Below are positions 7,275 to 18,983 of a stretch of 64,000 bases of DNA, piece by piece. Source of the stretch: Amycolatopsis sp. NBC_01480 (GTDB lineage: Bacteria > Actinomycetota > Actinomycetes > Mycobacteriales > Pseudonocardiaceae); assembly GCF_036227205.1 (NCBI RefSeq), contig NZ_CP109442.1:3534001-3598000 (forward strand). Direction: 5' to 3'. A model generated the notes under the pieces. The model saw only the letters and a program-made list of their open reading frames with translations. It made no database searches and was not told where the DNA came from. The position numbers were made by a program, and so were the translations under genes. Position 1 is the stretch's first letter, and each line of letters begins with the position of its first letter.

Positions 7275-8890
7275 TCGGCGGCCTCCACGAGCAGTTCCGG
7301 CAGTTTCGCGACGAACAGGGCCCCGGACGACGGGCCACCGGGGTCGGCCAACCACACGTCGCCGCCGCGGGCCCGGGCGGCCTGGCGCGCCAGTGCGAGG
7401 CCGAGGCCGTGGCCGGGCGCGATCTTGGACGACACGCCCTCGTCGAACAGCGTCGCCCGGAGTTCTTCGGTCACCCCGGAGCCACTGTCCACAACGGACA
7501 CATGCAGCGTCGTGCCGTCGGCCAGCAGCGCGACCTCCACCGACGCCGGGCGCCGCGGGCTCATCCGCGCGGCGTGCAGGGCGTTGTCCACCAGGTTGCC
7601 GATCACGGTGCCCGCCGCGATCGGGTCGGTCACCGCGGTGGGCACCCAGGAGTCGTCGGCCAGCTTCAGCTCCATGCCTTTTTCTTGCGCCTGCTCGGTT
7701 TTCGCCACGAGCAGGGCTTGCAGGTACGGGTCCGCGACGGTGTCGCCGAGCGCGTGCGGCCGTCCGGCGGTCGTCTCGGTGAGCGTCTGCAGGTACTCCT
7801 CCGCCTCGGTGTGGTGGCCGAGCTGCAGCAGCCCCGACAGCGTGTGCAGCCGGTTCGCGAACTCGTGCCGCTGCGCCCGCAGACCGTCCGAAAGGGACCG
7901 GATGCCGTCCAGCTCGCGGGTGAGCGTGTCGAGGTCCGTGCGGTCGCGGAAGGTCAGCACGGTGCCGAGCGGACGGTCGTCCCGGTGGACGGCGCGCGAG
8001 TTGACCACCAGCACCCGGTTTCCGGCCACCGCAAGGAGATTGTCCACCGGAACCCCTTCCGCGACGGCCTTGTGCACCCGCGGCGACAGCTCGAGTTCGG
8101 CGAGCGGCGCACCGACCGGTAGCTCGGTGTCCAGCAGCCGCTCGGCCTCGTCGTTGCGCACGGACACCCGCTGCTGCCCGTCCAGCGCCAGCACGCCCTC
8201 GCCGATGCCGTGCAGCACGGCCTCGCGTTCGTAGAGCAGCTCGGTCAGCTCGTGCGGTTCGAGGCCGTGGGTGACCCGCCGGAGACGGCGGTTGAGCAGG
8301 GCGGACGCGCCGACGCCGAGCAGCAGCGCGCAACCCCCGAAGATCAGGGTGAGTACCAGCAGCCGGTTGAAGTCGCCGGTCAGGTCGATGATCCGGTACC
8401 CGACGCTGACCTCGCCGACCACCCGATCTCCTTGCCAGATCGGTGTTTTGCTTCGCACCGATGGCCCGAGCGTGCCGTCGTTGTACTGGGTGGTCACGTC
8501 GTTGCCCGCCAGCGCTTCCGCGGGCGAAGTGCTCACCGGCTGGCCGATCTCGTCGGGCGTGGGATGCGCGAGCCGGATGCCGCGGTCGTCGGTGATCACC
8601 ACGAACAGTGCGTCGGTCCTGAGCTGCACCGCTTGCGAGCGCTGTTGCAGCGCCCCACCCTGTTGCCGCGCGGCCGCGCCGTCGATCACCACCGGGTCCG
8701 TGGCCACCGATTTGGCGACGGCCAGCGCCCGTTCGCCGTACTGGTTGGCCAGCGCGTCTCGCAGCAGCCCACTGAACAGCCCGACGCCCAGACCGACCAC
8801 CAGCGCCACCACACCGATCTGCAGCAGCAGGACCTGGCGGGTGAACCGCATGCGCGGAAAAAGCGCCGACTTTGGCATGCCAGGGAACAT
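7271..8890 (-). CDS. Sensor histidine kinase, CitA/DcuS type
   Basis: The 539-residue protein has two membrane helices (about residues 20-42 and 178-200) enclosing an extracellular PDC/PAS-like sensor domain, then a cytoplasmic PAS domain and a kinase core. The phosphoacceptor motif is RHEFANRLH, as in the CitA/DcuS (HPK5) class, and the ATPase shows NLVDNALHAAR, DSGSGV and GHGLGLALAR. Such kinases sense small carboxylates directly in the periplasmic-side domain. It is cotranscribed with the response regulator and divergent from the importer, whose substrate may be the ligand. Confidence 0.92.
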   Translation of the reverse strand: MFPGMPKSALFPRMRFTRQVLLLQIGVVALVVGLGVGLFSGLLRDALANQYGERALAVAKSVATDPVVIDGAAARQQGGALQQRSQAVQLRTDALFVVITDDRGIRLAHPTPDEIGQPVSTSPAEALAGNDVTTQYNDGTLGPSVRSKTPIWQGDRVVGEVSVGYRIIDLTGDFNRLLVLTLIFGGCALLLGVGASALLNRRLRRVTHGLEPHELTELLYEREAVLHGIGEGVLALDGQQRVSVRNDEAERLLDTELPVGAPLAELELSPRVHKAVAEGVPVDNLLAVAGNRVLVVNSRAVHRDDRPLGTVLTFRDRTDLDTLTRELDGIRSLSDGLRAQRHEFANRLHTLSGLLQLGHHTEAEEYLQTLTETTAGRPHALGDTVADPYLQALLVAKTEQAQEKGMELKLADDSWVPTAVTDPIAAGTVIGNLVDNALHAARMSPRRPASVEVALLADGTTLHVSVVDSGSGVTEELRATLFDEGVSSKIAPGHGLGLALARQAARARGGDVWLADPGGPSSGALFVAKLPELLVEAAE

Positions 8891-8901
8891 ACTGTGCTTT
8901 T

Positions 8902-8989
8902 AGGCGCCAATCCGAACGGCAGCCACGGCCATCAGGCAAACGTAGGCCGGCTCGCCTGGTCAGGCCTGCTTTAGATCGGATTGGCACCT
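8902..8989. promoter_or_regulatory. Wide-spaced inverted repeat upstream of the two-component operon
   Basis: The half-sites AGGCGCCAATCCGA (8902-8915) and TCGGATTGGCACCT (8976-8989) are reverse complements with one mismatch, about 60 bp apart, in the 253-bp region between the kinase gene and the divergent importer. Paired distant half-sites of this kind can bind a dimeric response regulator and bend DNA. This is an inference from symmetry and position only. Confidence 0.45.
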
Positions 8990-9143
8990 GAGCTCAGGGC
9001 CGTGCGCTAAACGAGCAAAACGTGGAGAACGCGCAGAGCGCACGCAGAACGTCGACAAGCTTCCCGGCGGTGAAACACGCTCTTAACCTGCCAGACAGCT
9101 GTGACGCGCCCCACCTCCCCGCCGTGACGAAGGAGTCACCTCG

Positions 9144-9950
9144 ATGGCCCCACCACTCATCGAACTCATCGGAGCCACCAAAAGGTTCCCCAGTGGATCC
9201 GGATCCGTGCACACCGCGGTCCGCGAACTGTCCATGACGGTGGACCCGGGGGAGTTCGTCGCCGTCGTCGGGCCGACCGGCTGTGGCAAGTCGACCACGT
9301 TGTCGCTGGTCTCCGGCCTGCAGCCCGCCTCCGCGGGCCAGGTGCGGGTGAACGGCGCGGAGGTCACGGCCATCCCGGACGGGGTCGGCTACATGTTCCA
9401 GACCGACGCGGTGATGCCGTGGCGCTCGGTGCTCGACAACGTCGCCTCCGGCCCGCGGTTCCGCGGGGAGTCCAAAGTAGACGCTCGCGCGAAGGCGACC
9501 GACTGGATCGCCCGGGTCGGCCTCGCCGGGTTCGAGAAGTACTACCCGCACCAGCTCTCCGGCGGCATGCGCAAGCGCGTCGCGCTGGCCCAGACGCTGG
9601 TCACCGACCCGAAGATCCTGCTGATGGACGAGCCGTTCTCCGCGCTCGACGTGCAGACCCGCGCGCTGATGCAGGACGAGCTGCTGCGCCTGTGGTCCGG
9701 GTCCGGCGCGGCCGTCATCTTCGTGACGCACGACCTGGACGAGGCCATCGCGCTCGCCGACAAGGTGGTGGTGCTGACCACCAGCCCGGCCACGGTGAAG
9801 GACGTCTTCGAGGTCCCGCTGGAGCGCCCGCGCAAGGTCGAGGACCTGCGGCTGACCGAGGAGTTCCGCAAGATCTACTCCGACATCTGGGAATCGCTGC
9901 GCGGCGAGGTCGACAAGGCCCGCCAGAAGGGAGCGACCAGTGTCGCTTGA
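9144..9950 (+). CDS. ABC transporter ATP-binding protein (SsuB/TauB type)
   Basis: The 268-residue ATPase has Walker A GPTGCGKSTT, the Q-loop MFQTDAVMPWRS, signature LSGGMRKR, Walker B ILLMDEPF and the H-loop FVTHD. It belongs to the nitrate/sulfonate/taurine subfamily, which pairs with one permease type and an NMT1/SsuA binding protein, exactly as found downstream. AAGGAG-like sequence precedes the ATG. The 3' end overlaps the permease start by 11 bp. Confidence 0.93.
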   Translation: MAPPLIELIGATKRFPSGSGSVHTAVRELSMTVDPGEFVAVVGPTGCGKSTTLSLVSGLQPASAGQVRVNGAEVTAIPDGVGYMFQTDAVMPWRSVLDNVASGPRFRGESKVDARAKATDWIARVGLAGFEKYYPHQLSGGMRKRVALAQTLVTDPKILLMDEPFSALDVQTRALMQDELLRLWSGSGAAVIFVTHDLDEAIALADKVVVLTTSPATVKDVFEVPLERPRKVEDLRLTEEFRKIYSDIWESLRGEVDKARQKGATSVA

Positions 9951-10824
9951 TCTGATCGTCCCGCCGTCCAACCCGAATCCCCGGATCGAGGACGAGGCGA
10001 GCATCATCGCCCGCCAGAAGCTGAAGACCAACGCGCGCCGGCGCAACATCTGGCTGCTGCGCCTCGCCATCGTCGTGGTGTGGCTGGGCAGCTGGGAGCT
10101 GGCCGGCCGGTACTGGATCGACCCGTTCTTCTACTCGATGCCGTCGAAGATCTGGGAGCGGCTGGTCGAGTGGTTCAGCACCGGCACGGACTTCGGCTCC
10201 ATCTGGTACCAGATCCTGGTCACCGTCGAGGAGGCCGTGATCGGGTTCGTGCTCGGCGCGATCCTGGGCGTGGTGCTCGGGGTGGTGCTCGGCCGCAGCC
10301 AGTACCTGGCCGACGTGCTGTCGCCGTTCATCAAGGCCGCCAACGCCCTCCCGCGCATCGTGCTCGCCGCGCTGTTCGTGATCTGGTTCGGCCTCGGCAT
10401 GTCGTCGAAGGTCGCGACGGTCGTGGTGCTGGTGTTCTTCGCGGTGTTCTTCAACGCCTTCACCGGCGCCCGCGAGGTGGACCGCAACCTGATCGACAAC
10501 GCGCGCATCCTCGGCGCGTCGAGGTGGGCCGTGCTGAAGTCGATCGTGCTGCCGAGCGCGACCTCGTGGATCCTCTCCTCGCTGCACGTGGCGTTCGGCT
10601 TCGCGCTGATCGGCGCGGTCGTCGGCGAGTACACCGGCGCCAAGGCGGGCATGGGCTTCCTGATCTCCAACGCGCAGGGCACTTTCGACACCGCCGGGGT
10701 GTACGCCGGGATGCTGATCATCACCGTCGTCGCGATCCTGGCGGAGTGGGGCATCGGCACCGCGGAGTCGCGGCTGCTGCGCTGGCGCCCGCAGGTGAAC
10801 GCCCAGGCGAGCCAGGGGATCTGA
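9940..10824 (+). CDS. ABC transporter permease (SsuC/TauC type)
   Basis: The 294-residue membrane protein starts at a GTG overlapping the ATPase gene, with AGAAGGGAG upstream. It has about six membrane helices and the EAA-type loop contacting the ATPase (DNARILGASRWAVLKSIVLP, with the conserved G). The N-terminal 35 residues are cytoplasmic and basic. It forms a homodimeric channel for the importer. Confidence 0.92.
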   Translation: MSLDLIVPPSNPNPRIEDEASIIARQKLKTNARRRNIWLLRLAIVVVWLGSWELAGRYWIDPFFYSMPSKIWERLVEWFSTGTDFGSIWYQILVTVEEAVIGFVLGAILGVVLGVVLGRSQYLADVLSPFIKAANALPRIVLAALFVIWFGLGMSSKVATVVVLVFFAVFFNAFTGAREVDRNLIDNARILGASRWAVLKSIVLPSATSWILSSLHVAFGFALIGAVVGEYTGAKAGMGFLISNAQGTFDTAGVYAGMLIITVVAILAEWGIGTAESRLLRWRPQVNAQASQGI

Positions 10825-10825
10825 G

Positions 10826-11881
10826 ATGCGTCTGAAAAGGACAGTCGCGGTCGCGGCCGCGCTGCTGGTCACCCTGGCCGGGGTCACGGCGTGCCGCGAC
10901 TCCCGCCAGATCGACCTGGGCAGCGGCGGCAAACCGCACATCAAGATCATGATCGGCGGCCTTTCGAAGGTGATCTACCTGCCCGGCCAGCTCGCGCAGC
11001 AGATCGGCGCGTACCAGCGGCAGGGGCTGGACGTCGAGCTGTTCGACCAGCCCTCGGGCGCCAACGCCGAGACCTCACTGCTGGCCGGCGAGGTGCAGGG
11101 GGTGGTCGGGTTCTACGACCACACCATCGACCTGCAGGCCAAGGAGCAGTGCATTACCAGCGTCGTCCAGTTCTCGAACGTGCCGGGCGAGGCGGAGATG
11201 GTGTCCACCGCGAAGGCGGGCGAGATCCGGTCCGGCCAGGACTTCCGCGGCAAGAACCTCGGCGTGACCTCGCTGGGCTCGTCCACGGACTTCCTGACCA
11301 AGGCGCTGGCCGGCCGCGGCGGCGTCAGCGGCAAGGACTACACGCCGGTCAAGGTCGGCGCCGGGCAGACGTTCATCTCGGCGTTGCAGCAGGGCTCGAT
11401 CGACGCCGGCATGACCACCGACCCGACCATCGCGCAGCTGACGAACACCGGCCAGGCCAAGGTGCTGTACGACATGCGGACGGTCGAGGGCACGCGGGCC
11501 GCGCTCGGCGGGCTGTACCCGGCCAGCTCGCTGTACATGAGCTGCGAGATCGTGCAGCGCTACCCGGACATCGTGCAGAAGCTGGCCAACGCGTACGTCG
11601 AGTCGCTGCAGTGGCTTTCGAAGCACACTCCGGAGCAGGTCGCGGACATCATGCCGCCGTCGTTCGCGGGCGGGGACAAGGCGCTGTACGTCAAGTCGCT
11701 CAAGGACAGCCTGCCGATGTTCACCAAGGACGGCCGGATGGACCCAGCGGGCGCGAAGAACGTGCTGAACGTGCTGGGCTCGTCTTCGAGCAACGTCAAG
11801 CCGAAGAAGGACCAGATCGATCTTTCCAAGACCTACACCACCCAGTTCGTGGACGCCGCGCACGCGCGTTCGGCGCAGTAG
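10826..11881 (+). CDS. ABC transporter substrate-binding lipoprotein (NMT1/SsuA type)
   Basis: The 351-residue protein has a lipoprotein signal peptide with lipobox LAGVTAC, so the mature N-terminus is an acylated Cys. The remainder matches the type II periplasmic-binding fold of the NMT1/SsuA family (GAYQRQGLDVELFDQ, GEVQGVVGFYDHTI, GQDFRGKNLGVTSLGSS). It begins 2 bp after the permease stop. The ligand may be an aromatic sulfonate, aromatic acid or pyrimidine precursor; sequence alone does not decide. Regulation by the divergent two-component system is likely. Confidence 0.92.
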   Translation: MRLKRTVAVAAALLVTLAGVTACRDSRQIDLGSGGKPHIKIMIGGLSKVIYLPGQLAQQIGAYQRQGLDVELFDQPSGANAETSLLAGEVQGVVGFYDHTIDLQAKEQCITSVVQFSNVPGEAEMVSTAKAGEIRSGQDFRGKNLGVTSLGSSTDFLTKALAGRGGVSGKDYTPVKVGAGQTFISALQQGSIDAGMTTDPTIAQLTNTGQAKVLYDMRTVEGTRAALGGLYPASSLYMSCEIVQRYPDIVQKLANAYVESLQWLSKHTPEQVADIMPPSFAGGDKALYVKSLKDSLPMFTKDGRMDPAGAKNVLNVLGSSSSNVKPKKDQIDLSKTYTTQFVDAAHARSAQ

Positions 11882-11886
11882 TCCCC

Positions 11887-11919
11887 GGTGCCCGCCCGTC
11901 CGGGCGGTGGGCGGGCACC
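11887..11919 (+). terminator. Hairpin downstream of the importer operon
   Basis: Arms GGTGCCCGCCC and GGGCGGGCACC pair perfectly over 11 bp, 5 bp past the stop of the binding-protein gene. Very GC-rich and without a T-tract; a likely rho-independent-style terminator of actinomycete type. Confidence 0.65.
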
Positions 11920-11925
11920 GCCTCG

Positions 11926-11974
11926 AAGTCCGTGAAAGCCGCGTCGCCTTCCCCAATGCGGCTTTCACGGACTT
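11926..11974. terminator. Second long palindrome in tandem with the first
   Basis: Arms AAGTCCGTGAAAGCCGC and GCGGCTTTCACGGACTT are perfect over 17 bp with a 15-nt loop that includes CCCCAATGC. It follows the first hairpin by 6 bp. Its symmetry makes it functional on both strands, and it resembles the dispersed palindromes at 21416 and 25400 in design. Confidence 0.6.
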
Positions 11975-12136
11975 TTGAGTAGTCAAAGGAGAATAAGGAC
12001 ATTTGGTGAATTGTTCCCGGGATATGAAAACCCTTCGAAAGTAGCTACCTATCTGCGCGCGTGAATTCAACACTGGTTGCCGGTGCACACCGTTTGTAAC
12101 TCCCCGAGTCCCCATCGGTGATCAGATTGGACGCGC

Positions 12137-12856
12137 ATGAACTCCCCCCTCTCCTCACGGTCCGTCCGGGCGCTGACGATCGCCGCCGTCGCCGCAGCGA
12201 GCCTCACGGCCGCGGCCGGCTCGGCGAGCGCGACGCCGATGTTCGGCGCGCACTTCCACGGGCAAGCCTTCTCGGGCGGTAACTGGGGCGGTTACGTCAG
12301 CACGGGCAGCTTCACCACCGCGACGGCCAGCTGGAAGGAGCCTTCGGCCACCTGCAACTCCAGCAACGACCTGTTCGCGCCGTGGGTGGGCATCGACGGC
12401 GACGGATCGTCCACTGTGGAGCAGACGGGCGTGGCCACCGACTGCTCCAGTGGCAGCGCGGTCTACCAGGCGTGGTACGAGATGTACCCGGCTGCGCCGG
12501 TGTACTACTCGAGCTCGGAGGCGCCGGTCAAGGCGGGCGACAGCATCACCGCGACCGTGACGCGCTCGGGCAACTCCTACAAGCTGGACATCAGCGACAC
12601 CACCGCGGGCTGGTCGAAGACGACCACCCAGTCGCTGAGTGCGCAGCACATCACGGCGGAGGCCATCATCGAGTCGCCCACCGACTCGTACCCCTCGATC
12701 AACGGCGGCATCTCGTTCAGCGGCGTGAAGTTCGACGGCAAGAACCTCGGGGACACCAGCCCCCAGGGCCTCGACGCCGACGACGGCGGCAGCAAGACCT
12801 ACAGCCCGGGCGCGATCGGCTCGGACGGCCAGAGCTTCACGATGACGGAGCACTGA
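12137..12856 (+). CDS. Secreted G1-family (eqolisin) peptidase
   Basis: The 239-residue product has a clear signal peptide (residues 1-33, cut near ASA). The mature part matches the beta-sandwich glutamic peptidase fold: NWGGYV, FAPWVGIDGDGSSTVEQTG containing the presumed catalytic Gln, YQAWYEMYP and AEAIIESPT containing the presumed catalytic Glu. Eqolisins are acid-active pepstatin-insensitive endopeptidases, best known in fungi, with a bacterial branch. It is monocistronic, ending in a strong hairpin. Confidence 0.87.
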   Translation: MNSPLSSRSVRALTIAAVAAASLTAAAGSASATPMFGAHFHGQAFSGGNWGGYVSTGSFTTATASWKEPSATCNSSNDLFAPWVGIDGDGSSTVEQTGVATDCSSGSAVYQAWYEMYPAAPVYYSSSEAPVKAGDSITATVTRSGNSYKLDISDTTAGWSKTTTQSLSAQHITAEAIIESPTDSYPSINGGISFSGVKFDGKNLGDTSPQGLDADDGGSKTYSPGAIGSDGQSFTMTEH

Positions 12857-12870
12857 CCCAAGCCTGGTGA

Positions 12871-12902
12871 CGGGGGCGCCTTCCTGGCGGAGGGCGCCCC
12901 CG
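12871..12902 (+). terminator. Hairpin downstream of the G1 peptidase
   Basis: Arms CGGGGGCGCC and GGCGCCCCCG flank a short loop beginning 15 bp past the peptidase stop. It lies between convergent genes and could serve both. Confidence 0.65.
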
Positions 12903-12904
12903 CT

Positions 12905-13231
12905 TCATTCGGTCCGGCGCTCGAACCCGTAGGACCGTTCGACGCGCGCGACGCGGACGTCGTACTCCTCGTACCACTCCGCGCGGCCCCGGCGCCGGCT
13001 CTCGGCGTGCTCGACGTTCCTGCGCCACCCGGTGATGGCCGCCTCGTCCGTCCAGTAGGACACCGTGATGCCCACGCCGGACTCGTCGCGCGCGGAGGTC
13101 TCGCCGAGGTAGCCCGGCTGCGTCGCGGCGAGGGCCGACATCCGGCTCGCGCGCTCGGCGTAACCGTGGTCGCCCTCGGTTCGCCGGGACGTGAAGATCA
13201 CCGCGTAGTACGGCGGTTCGGGTCTCTGCAT
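12905..13231 (-). CDS. ABM-like (antibiotic biosynthesis monooxygenase fold) small protein
   Basis: The 108-residue product starts at the ATG at 13231. It has the dimeric ferredoxin-like alpha/beta pattern of ABM/EthD-type proteins: YYAVIFTSRR, then a helix ending in MSALAATQPGYLGE, the strand GITVSYWTDEAAITGWRRN and a terminal VRVARVERSYGF. The GYLG..SYW.. signature matches small stress- or heme-related ABM proteins. Function is not otherwise clear. The frame remains open upstream as a shadow of the next gene. Confidence 0.82.
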   Translation of the reverse strand: MQRPEPPYYAVIFTSRRTEGDHGYAERASRMSALAATQPGYLGETSARDESGVGITVSYWTDEAAITGWRRNVEHAESRRRGRAEWYEEYDVRVARVERSYGFERRTE

Positions 13232-13293
13232 GCTTGGGGTATACAACGCCGGCCGGTCCTGCGGCCAGCGATTTCGGCTCAGTTCTGCAGGGC

Positions 13294-14058
13294 TCAGTTC
13301 TGCAGCGCGCCGATCGCCCAGGCGATGACCATGACCGCGACCAGCAGCGAGATGATCGCCTGCAGCATCATGGTCATCTTCGCCCAGACCTTCAGCGGCA
13401 TCACGTCGGTGGGGCTGAACGCGGTGGCGTTGGTGAAGGCCAGGTAGAGGTAGTCGAGGTAGCGCGGCTCCCAGTCGTCGTGGGTCAGCTCGGGGCTGTC
13501 CATCTGGGGGAACTGCAGGTCGGCGTACTGGGCCTGCCCGTCGGCCCGCCGCGCCGACCCGCCGCGGTCGAACTCCCAGTACCAGAGCGAGAACACGACG
13601 ATGTTCGTCCAGTAGACGATGCCGCCGCTGACCAGCACCTGAACCGCGTGCCCGCCGACCGACCCGTTCGCGATGCCCAGCACCAGCTGCACGGCCGAGC
13701 CGCCGTTCGCGACGCTCACCACCGCCACCACGGCCAGCGAAATGATCCGCTCGATGGTGCTGAACTCGTCCATCCGCCCGGGATTGATCAGCAACAGCGC
13801 GATGATCAGCAGCACCGACAGCCCGGGCAGCAGCCACCACGGGGCCAGCACCACGTCGTGCGGCAGCACCAGCTGCAACGCGAGCGTCACCACCACCACG
13901 CCGGTCGCCGGCCACCGCGTCTCGCCCGCGGTGCTGCGCCGCCAGGCCGGGAGCTGCGGGTCTTTCTCTTGTGGATCAGGTGAAGTCACCAGGTCACGGT
14001 AGAGCCGGAGTCGGTCCGGTGCCCGCCATCGGCGACGAACCCGGTGTGTCGGGGGCAA
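13294..14058 (-). CDS. DUF1345 membrane protein
   Basis: The product has about five membrane helices and the conserved late block YLYLAFTNATAFSPTDVMPL, the signature of DUF1345, which resembles the pore region of voltage-independent K+ channels. A GTG at 13989 would remove an Arg-rich N-terminal extension of 23 residues and is a plausible true start; no strong ribosome-binding site separates the two. Function is unknown. Confidence 0.82.
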   Translation of the reverse strand: MPPTHRVRRRWRAPDRLRLYRDLVTSPDPQEKDPQLPAWRRSTAGETRWPATGVVVVTLALQLVLPHDVVLAPWWLLPGLSVLLIIALLLINPGRMDEFSTIERIISLAVVAVVSVANGGSAVQLVLGIANGSVGGHAVQVLVSGGIVYWTNIVVFSLWYWEFDRGGSARRADGQAQYADLQFPQMDSPELTHDDWEPRYLDYLYLAFTNATAFSPTDVMPLKVWAKMTMMLQAIISLLVAVMVIAWAIGALQN

Positions 14059-14172
14059 ACGGCACCGGGCCGGTCACCAGTCGCCGGGCGGCGGGCCGCT
14101 CACCAGTCGCCGCTCACCGGCCGCCGGTCCGGTCGCCAGTCGCCGGGCGGCGGGCCGGTCGCCCTGGGCTGA

Positions 14173-14259
14173 AGCGCCCCAATGTGGCGTTCGGTGCGTT
14201 GGACGCAACCAACGCCACATTGGGTGCGTTGAGCGCAACCAACGCCACATTGGGGCGCT
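14173..14259. repeat. Second intergenic palindrome of the CCAATGTGGCGTT family
   Basis: Outer arms AGCGCCCCAATGTGGCGTT and AACGCCACATTGGGGCGCT are exact reverse complements, with internal GGTGCGTTGRACGCAACCAA units. It closely matches the element at 3683-3765 in both units and order. It lies just beyond the 3' end of the LuxR gene and is preceded (14074-14167) by a GC-rich direct-repeat tract built on CACCAGTCGCCGGGCGGCGG. Confidence 0.75.
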
Positions 14260-14272
14260 CCGCAGCAGGAGG

Positions 14273-17347
<3,075 letters not shown>

Positions 17348-17786
17348 GACCTCCTCGGCCGGTGTCCGTTTCGTCGGGAGTTCGTCGGGAGCGTAAGCAG
17401 CGGGCCCGGGTCCGTAAACCGGCCGTCGAGCTGCGGGAGTGCACGCCGCTCACACATCTGCCTACATTCGGTCACCGGTTGGCGGGTGAATGTCCGGCCG
17501 GAAATAACCATGAGTGCGAAACTTCGGCCGTTCGACCGGTTCCGGGGCGGTTGCCACTTTCCCGGCTTCGCCGCGGCTACCGAAAGTAGTTGCCGGAATC
17601 CCTACTTAAGGACGGTCCCCGGCCCCGGTTGGGACGTCCGGAGCAGGGGATTGGCCCAGTGGGAATGCGTATACCTATCCGCACTGCACCCCTATTGCAG
17701 CGGCTTGGGGCGCCAAGCAGGCTCTCCCCTCGGGGAGGGAGCGCCGCGTGGCCGATCCGGTGCCGCGCGTAATCACGAGGAGACCC
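17348..17786. other. Divergent intergenic region with a leader hairpin
   Basis: This 439-bp region separates the LuxR gene from the S1 protease. A GC-rich hairpin at 17721-17742 (arms GCTCTCCCC and GGGGAGGGAGC) lies in the protease leader, 45 bp before its ATG. I do not recognise a known riboswitch consensus. No credible gene is present. Confidence 0.4.
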
Positions 17787-18893
17787 ATGAAGATCATCAG
17801 ATTCCTCGGTATCGCCGCAGCCGCCGCCGCGACGGCGGGCACGCTGGCCGGGGTCACCACCCCGGCGGCGGGTGCCACCACGTTGCTGAACCCCGACATG
17901 GTGCCGGCGATGCAGCGCGACCTGGGGCTGACCCACGACCAGGCGCTGGCGCGGCTGGCGAGCGAGGACGCCGCGACGAAGGTCGGCCAGTCGCTGGAAG
18001 CCTCGCTCGGCGACGGCTTCGGCGGGCTGAGCTACGACGCCGCGACGGGCAAGGCCCGGGTGGGCGTCACCAGCCCGGCCTTGGTGGAGCGCGTCCGCGC
18101 GGCCGGCGCGGAGGCCCAGGTGGTCCGCTTCAGCGCCCGCCAGCTCGACTCCGCCATCACCAAGCTGAACGCCGGCGAGAAGACGGCGGCGAAGGCGGTC
18201 ACCAGCTGGGGCATCGACCCGGCCAGCAACCGCGTCACGGTGACTGTCCTCAACGGACAGAAGGCGGCGGCTGAGTCCTTTGTGAACTCGTCCGGTGTGG
18301 ACGCTGCTTCGGTGCAGTACGTGGAAACCGCGCAGGCGCCGAAGCTGCACTACAACGTGCTCGGCGGGGATGCGTACTACATCGGCAGCTCGGCCCGCTG
18401 CTCCGTAGGCTTCTCCGTGAACGGCGGCTTCCTGACCGCCGGCCACTGCGCCGCGCTCACCGGCGGCGGCGCGCTTTCCGGCTACAACCGCGTGGCCATG
18501 GGCTCGTTCTCCAGCTACCGGTTCCCGGGCAGCGACTACGCGTTCGCGCGGGTCAACAGCAGCTGGACGCCGGTCGGCCAGATCAACAACGGCACCCGCG
18601 TGTCCGGCTCGACGGCCGCCGCCGTGGGCGCGTCGGTCTGCAAGTCCGGCTCCACCACCGGCTGGACCTGCGGCACGATCCGCGCGAAGAACCAGACCGT
18701 GCGTTACGCCGAGGGCACCGTCACGGGCATGACCCTGACCAACGCCCACTCCGACTCCGGCGACTCCGGCGGCTCGTTCATCAGCGGCAACCAGGCGCAG
18801 GGCCTGCTTTCCGGCGGTGACACCGTGAACACCTACTTCTTCCCGGTGACCACAGCGCTGTCCGCGACCGGCACCACGCTGGTCCGCGGCTGA
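17787..18893 (+). CDS. Secreted alpha-lytic-type S1 protease with pro-region
   Basis: The ATG at 17787 follows ACGAGGAGACCC and gives a normal signal peptide; a longer frame from 17748 lacks one. The 368-residue product has a signal peptide to about residue 30, a pro-region of about 160 residues (MQRDLGLTHDQALARLASED is the typical start of streptogrisin pro-domains), then a mature protease near APKLHYNVLGGDAYYIG. Catalytic residues appear in FLTAGHCA, SDYAFARV and DSGDSGGSF. Extracellular; the pro-region should act as a folding chaperone. Confidence 0.92.
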   Translation: MKIIRFLGIAAAAAATAGTLAGVTTPAAGATTLLNPDMVPAMQRDLGLTHDQALARLASEDAATKVGQSLEASLGDGFGGLSYDAATGKARVGVTSPALVERVRAAGAEAQVVRFSARQLDSAITKLNAGEKTAAKAVTSWGIDPASNRVTVTVLNGQKAAAESFVNSSGVDAASVQYVETAQAPKLHYNVLGGDAYYIGSSARCSVGFSVNGGFLTAGHCAALTGGGALSGYNRVAMGSFSSYRFPGSDYAFARVNSSWTPVGQINNGTRVSGSTAAAVGASVCKSGSTTGWTCGTIRAKNQTVRYAEGTVTGMTLTNAHSDSGDSGGSFISGNQAQGLLSGGDTVNTYFFPVTTALSATGTTLVRG

Positions 18894-18912
18894 GGCTTCC
18901 CGGCAAAACAGA

Positions 18913-18955
18913 GAAGGGCGGTTTGAGTGCCTCCAGAGCACTCAAGCCGCCCTTC
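18913..18955 (+). terminator. Hairpin downstream of the S1 protease
   Basis: Arms GAAGGGCGGTTTGAGTGC and GCACTCAAGCCGCCCTTC pair over 18 bp with a single G-U, loop CTCCAGA, then CCCCC. It lies between convergent genes. Confidence 0.75.
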
Positions 18956-18983
18956 CCCCACTGTGCCGCGGGATCGGCAGGTC

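Noticed and set aside
17721..17742. Riboswitch (c-di-AMP ydaO type) before the S1 protease
   Set aside because: The hairpin is present but the conserved ydaO core motifs are not seen; left as a leader hairpin.
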